From NCBI GenBank assembly GCA_029204225.1, contig CM055092.1, positions 46,968,777 to 47,032,776 on the forward strand: a stretch of DNA of 64,000 nucleotides, written 5' to 3'. Shown here piece by piece: positions 60,728 through 64,000 of the stretch (its first letter is position 1; each line of letters begins with the position of its first letter). This stretch comes from Diphasiastrum complanatum. Its lineage: Eukaryota > Streptophyta > Lycopodiopsida > Lycopodiales > Lycopodiaceae. The notes under the pieces were generated by a model. That model made no database searches, was not told the DNA's origin, and worked only from the letters and a program-made list of their open reading frames with translations. The translations under genes and the position numbers were made by a program.

Positions 60728-62663
60728 ATGGCAAGGACTAAACAGATCGCGCGTCCAAAGTCTACTGTCTCGTTTGCTGGTCAAGCCACATCATCCTTGC
60801 ATCCTGCAACTGCTCGACATCGTGCTAGGGGAACTGGCAGAAAACCCCACCCATGGCTCAGAGATATCAGGAGGTTACAGAAGTCCACAAACGTTCTGAC
60901 ACCGAAAGCTCACTTCAACCAAATAGTGAGGGATGTGACAAGGTCTTTGTCCGTGGATGTCAGATGGTGCGTGACTACAATTGAAGCATTGCATACAGCC
61001 TATGAAGATTATCAGATTAGGTTTTTTGAGGATATTGTGCTTGCTGCTGTATACGCAAAGCGGGTGACTATCATGCCCAAGGATATGGAGCTTGTGTTTA
61101 GGCTGAGGAATCAGTATGAGCAGGTATTCAAGGCACCTCCACCTCCCCGACCAGCTCCCAGGGTTAGACCCCCTTATCAGAGAAAAAGAAAGCAGTCAAG
61201 GCCAGTGAGGTCAGGTTCCAGGGCCAAAAAAAGCCAAATCAAGCCAGTTGAAGACCAGCCAACTCATGATCAAGCTGGGTCGTCTAGGGTGGAATCTGAA
61301 GAATCTCCCTCTCCTCCACCTCCGTCTAAAAGAAGATTAGTACTATCAGATGAGACTGAGCAGATGATAGGCCAGACCCAGTTGATTCTTGATACACTGA
61401 AAGGTCAAGAGGGTCTTCTTGTCACTCCTGGTCTAAATTTTTTACTAGATAACTCTTTTGATAGTTACCAGTCTTTGGATGTGCCGAGATGCACCACAGA
61501 GGATCTGGATAGATATATAACAAAATCAATTGCTCTTTTTCCTGATAGTCCCAAAATTTGGTTGTTCAATGTCCGGTCAATCCCATGCTGACATTTTTTT
61601 ATTCTGAGCAATATATAATTTTTGACGAGTACATAGCTAAAAAAATAAATAAATTAGGTGGTCGCTTTGTATTCAATATATATTCGGCCTCATATATGAA
61701 TTATTTTAATCTTGTTATCTGTAAGGAGTTATTGAATAAGTCTTTGGACCTCATGGACCCAGTTGTCAAAGCTGGACTCAATTATTGGGTTCAGTTGTAC
61801 AAAAGCGACAGTGTTTTTGTGCTTACTCAATTTTTTTGTCACCTGCTTAAGGACGAACAATCAGTTGCATCATGTTTACGACATATGCCATGCGACTCCA
61901 AAAATTTTGTTGTACCATACTGTCAAAAGTATGTATTGTTTAATTTGAGTTGTGTGTATTGTTTTATTATATGCTTTATTTGTATTTTTTTTCATTTACA
62001 TATCATTGACTAATTGGTTGATTGCAGTCATCACTAGTCTGTACATATTATATCACTAAGAGTGGATGAAGCTGGTTTGTGTAATCCAAAGGTGCTGAGA
62101 ATGAACTCTTTGAGATCAACACACCTCAATGTCGACATTGAGATGTACAAAAGCATGATCATTTATTTTCCAACGAAGGCCCTGTGTGTAGCAAGGCACA
62201 TAGAGATAATAGACGCACAGGTAACCAATTTTTCAGTTACTCTTTTTGTGATGAAAATTGCGATATAAAAAAATGTGAAACTAACATTCTGTATTTTGAT
62301 TCTCAGTCCTCTCAGCAAGTTGACTCATTCAGCTGTGGCTAGTATGCCATTAAAAAATATAAAATGCTTTATGGAATGGTTCATCAGCCAAGGGAAAAAT
62401 GTCGATATACGTTAGATAATTTGAGTTTGGATGTACACTGATTTTATTTATATGATTTTTTACTTTTGTGTATTCGTCTAACTTGTCTATTGTTGATGAT
62501 TTGCAGTTCACCTGTCCGAAATTCACACAAAATGACATTTGAATTTCGACAAGAGATGCTTCAGATTTTTCTCTCTAATGCAACATCGGTGACAACGAAT
62601 CAAGAAGTTGGGGAGCTTACACTTGAAAGAGCTCATGGAAAAGAAATTTATATAGAAAAATAG
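60728..62663 (+). pseudogene. Histone H3 / ULP1-like protease fusion gene C, copy III (full H3 part)
   Basis: ATG 60728 opens a 287-codon frame whose first 130 residues are a histone H3: MARTKQIARPKST tail, GRKPHPWLRDIRRLQKST (alpha N), HFNQIVRDVT (alpha 1), EALHTAYEDYQIRFFED (alpha 2) and AKRVTIMPKD (loop 2), the last identical to canonical H3. H3 Cys110 and His113 equivalents are Ala and Tyr; Arg116 and Asp123 are kept. A Pro-rich, basic linker (RKRKQSRPVRSGSRAKK) follows, then the FFYSEQY domain seen in copy II. Later exons (62029-62220, from 62307, 62507-62663) hold the ULP1/C48-like part: QQVDSFSCG with the presumed catalytic Cys. Damage: frameshift near 61556, TGG-to-TAG at the His-Trp motif and after SCG, and a frameshift near 62545. 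The histone part itself is intact with TATA box and leader, so a truncated H3 protein could still be made. A nuclear, chromatin-linked role is inference. Confidence 0.85.
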
Positions 62664-63155
62664 ATAAATGGTCTTATTGAAAGGCCAATACAGAAAAATG
62701 TACTTCAAAAATTTACATTCAATGTGTACAAATGATGACCCTTTAGGGTCTTTTAATATTCGATTGTTGCTATTTCCATCATTTAATATTCTATTGTTGC
62801 TATTTTAATTCTTCATTTCACTTTTCTTGAACCTGCACATAAAAGCAATGGAATTACATTTATCAATAAACAATGTGGGGTAATATAAAAGGAGCCAAAA
62901 GCTAGCAATCTAAAATTTCACAAAGAAAGTTAAGCTCACTAATATTGTAGATTTACTGATTCATCGAAGCTTTAATTTGTTTCGACAATTTCTATGCTTG
63001 ACAATAAATCTTTGCATGGGATATGATCTTCTTACCTTGCTCTAATCTGCATTAACATTGCAAATGATCTATCAATAAATCATTGTTAATAAATAACAGT
63101 ATAACAATTATATAACAAACTATTTAATACAAAAACGTACCATTCTTCTATTTAC
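62664..63155. other. Spacer between genes C and E, with a small tandem repeat
   Basis: Shared 3' flank of two convergent genes. A roughly 32-bp unit (atttaatattcTattgttgctat-type) is repeated twice at about 62755-62810. A terminal exon of gene E may lie here but could not be fixed. Confidence 0.5.
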
Positions 63156-63690
63156 TCAAAAACCATAGCTTTGAGGTATGTCAGATTGGAGCATTGTAAG
63201 TTCCGATCGTATATATTTTAGACTCCAGTCCTCCTCCACTTCAATTGTCGCAATAACATTTCATGCAGCTTTGAATGTCCATAAAAAAACTTCGATCTGA
63301 AACTTTCTGCTTTGGTAGAATCGGGGGGAACCCATTCCTCACTTAAAGAATGTGGTAGAGGTAGAGTTTCTAGTTTGCCATTCAAACCATTTTTGCATGG
63401 TATGTAAAGAGAATCGTAAAAAAAAAATGCCAGAATCCAAAAGTGACGTTAAAGGACGATGCTTATACTAGAGTAAACCAATATCAGAATGAATGACATC
63501 TATGATGCCTGCAAGTGATTGTATTGGTTGTCATTCGCTTATGCTCGATGGATACAAGTCTGCAAAAGACAATATTCTATTTTAACACAAATATATCACA
63601 ATAATGAATGTGGATCATTAACATAGAAAAACCAGCGTAAGTTGAATCACATACAATTGCATTTGAGTCGATCTACGGGATTGACATCCT
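63156..63690 (-). pseudogene. Small gene E, copy III (minus strand)
   Basis: The main exon starts after TTTTGCAG at 63559 and reads LYPSSISE-stop, DVIHSDIG, FFYDSLYIPCKNG, LPLPHSLSEEWVPPDSTKAESF, KFFYGHSK, then after a frameshift ATIEVEEDWSLKYIRSEL and a stop at 63156. It matches copy II for the first two-thirds and copy I for the last third, which links the three. The first Trp codon (EW) has become TGA. A short upstream exon ends in ATT|GTATGT near 63650, as in copy II. Convergent with gene C, the same arrangement as at 22.7 kb. Confidence 0.7.
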
Positions 63691-64000
63691 CCACATGTGT
63701 ATATGCATGTCTATGTGCACATGTGTATGCGCATGGTATCCATAACCCTTCGAAATCCCTTTCATTACAAACAGTGACCAAATTGATTGCACTACGCGGT
63801 CTTCGATTGCAACCGGCCATTGCATAATAGTGCAAGATACAAAACGATTGGTAATGAACATCCAAGATACAAAACGATTGATAAATGATTGATAACTTGA
63901 GTTAGTTGAACCATCCATGCAAGTTAGTTTAACTTCAGTTAGTTAAACTCGGGCAGTCTTTTCCCGACGGGCAACAATATATTATCCAATCACATATCTA
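63691..64000. other. Right edge of window
   Basis: No gene supported. Overlapping short minus-strand open frames here lack support. The last 60 bases hold a short imperfect inverted repeat CGGGCAGTCTTTTCCCGACGGGC-like region (two words, about 63951-63972). Confidence 0.35.

Noticed and set aside
60728-61130. Centromeric histone CENH3
   Set aside because: Loop 1 is not lengthened as in CENH3, the ARTKQ tail is canonical H3-like, and the protein continues into other domains. A divergent H3 in a transposon-like gene fits better.
63951-63972. Terminal inverted repeat of the multi-gene element
   Set aside because: A GGGCAG/CTGCCC-type word also occurs near 26.3 kb and 40.94 kb, but no matching partner could be aligned at the left end near 56.7 kb.

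Overview
This window is nuclear DNA of a land plant, from a large transposon-filled genome. The reasons are an intact plant-type STP monosaccharide transporter with three short GT-AG introns, several Ty1/copia elements with primer sites matching plant initiator tRNA-Met, long AT-rich spacers, and compound GT/GA microsatellites. I cannot name the species. No rRNA, tRNA, CRISPR or bacterial-type gene was seen.

Layout. 0-7.4 kb: microsatellites, the STP-like gene (minus strand, 510 aa after splicing) and quiet spacer with a set of near-perfect palindromes. 7.4-13.7 kb: a complete young copia element (A). 13.7-17.4 kb: spacer and a decayed copia fragment. 17.4-27.2 kb: broken pieces of an unusual multi-gene family, cut by copia debris. 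27.2-34.3 kb: LTR debris, AT-rich spacer and a GC-rich hairpin array. 34.3-44.1 kb: two more members of that family, one split by copia element C (35.5-40.9 kb). 44.5-52.1 kb: a gypsy-like gag scrap and a 24-bp minisatellite split by a very young copia element D (45.5-52.0 kb). 52.1-56.5 kb: LTR debris. 56.7-63.7 kb: the most complete cluster of the unusual family.

The unusual family is the main result. It has four gene types that recur together. The first (T) looks like a DDE-type transposase with a CxxC motif and a C-terminal QGMEKxH motif. The second (D) is an acidic protein of unknown function, intact here at 469 aa. The third (C) begins with an unmistakable histone H3 (ARTKQ tail, QKST, KRVTIMPKD) and ends, several exons later, in a ULP1/C48-like protease signature. 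The fourth (E) is a small protein of unknown function. In the 57-63.7 kb cluster, D and C are divergent. They share a roughly 900-bp control region with two TATA boxes, several CACGTG cores, and ten copies of an approximately 18-bp motif in strictly alternating orientation. This looks like a DNA transposon (or a transposon-derived gene family) that has taken up a histone H3 fold and a SUMO-protease-like domain. I know of no described element with this combination, but I cannot search databases.

Most copies of the family are decaying, with frameshifts, TGG-to-stop changes, copia insertions and an internal deletion. Gene D at 58.3-59.8 kb is still fully open.
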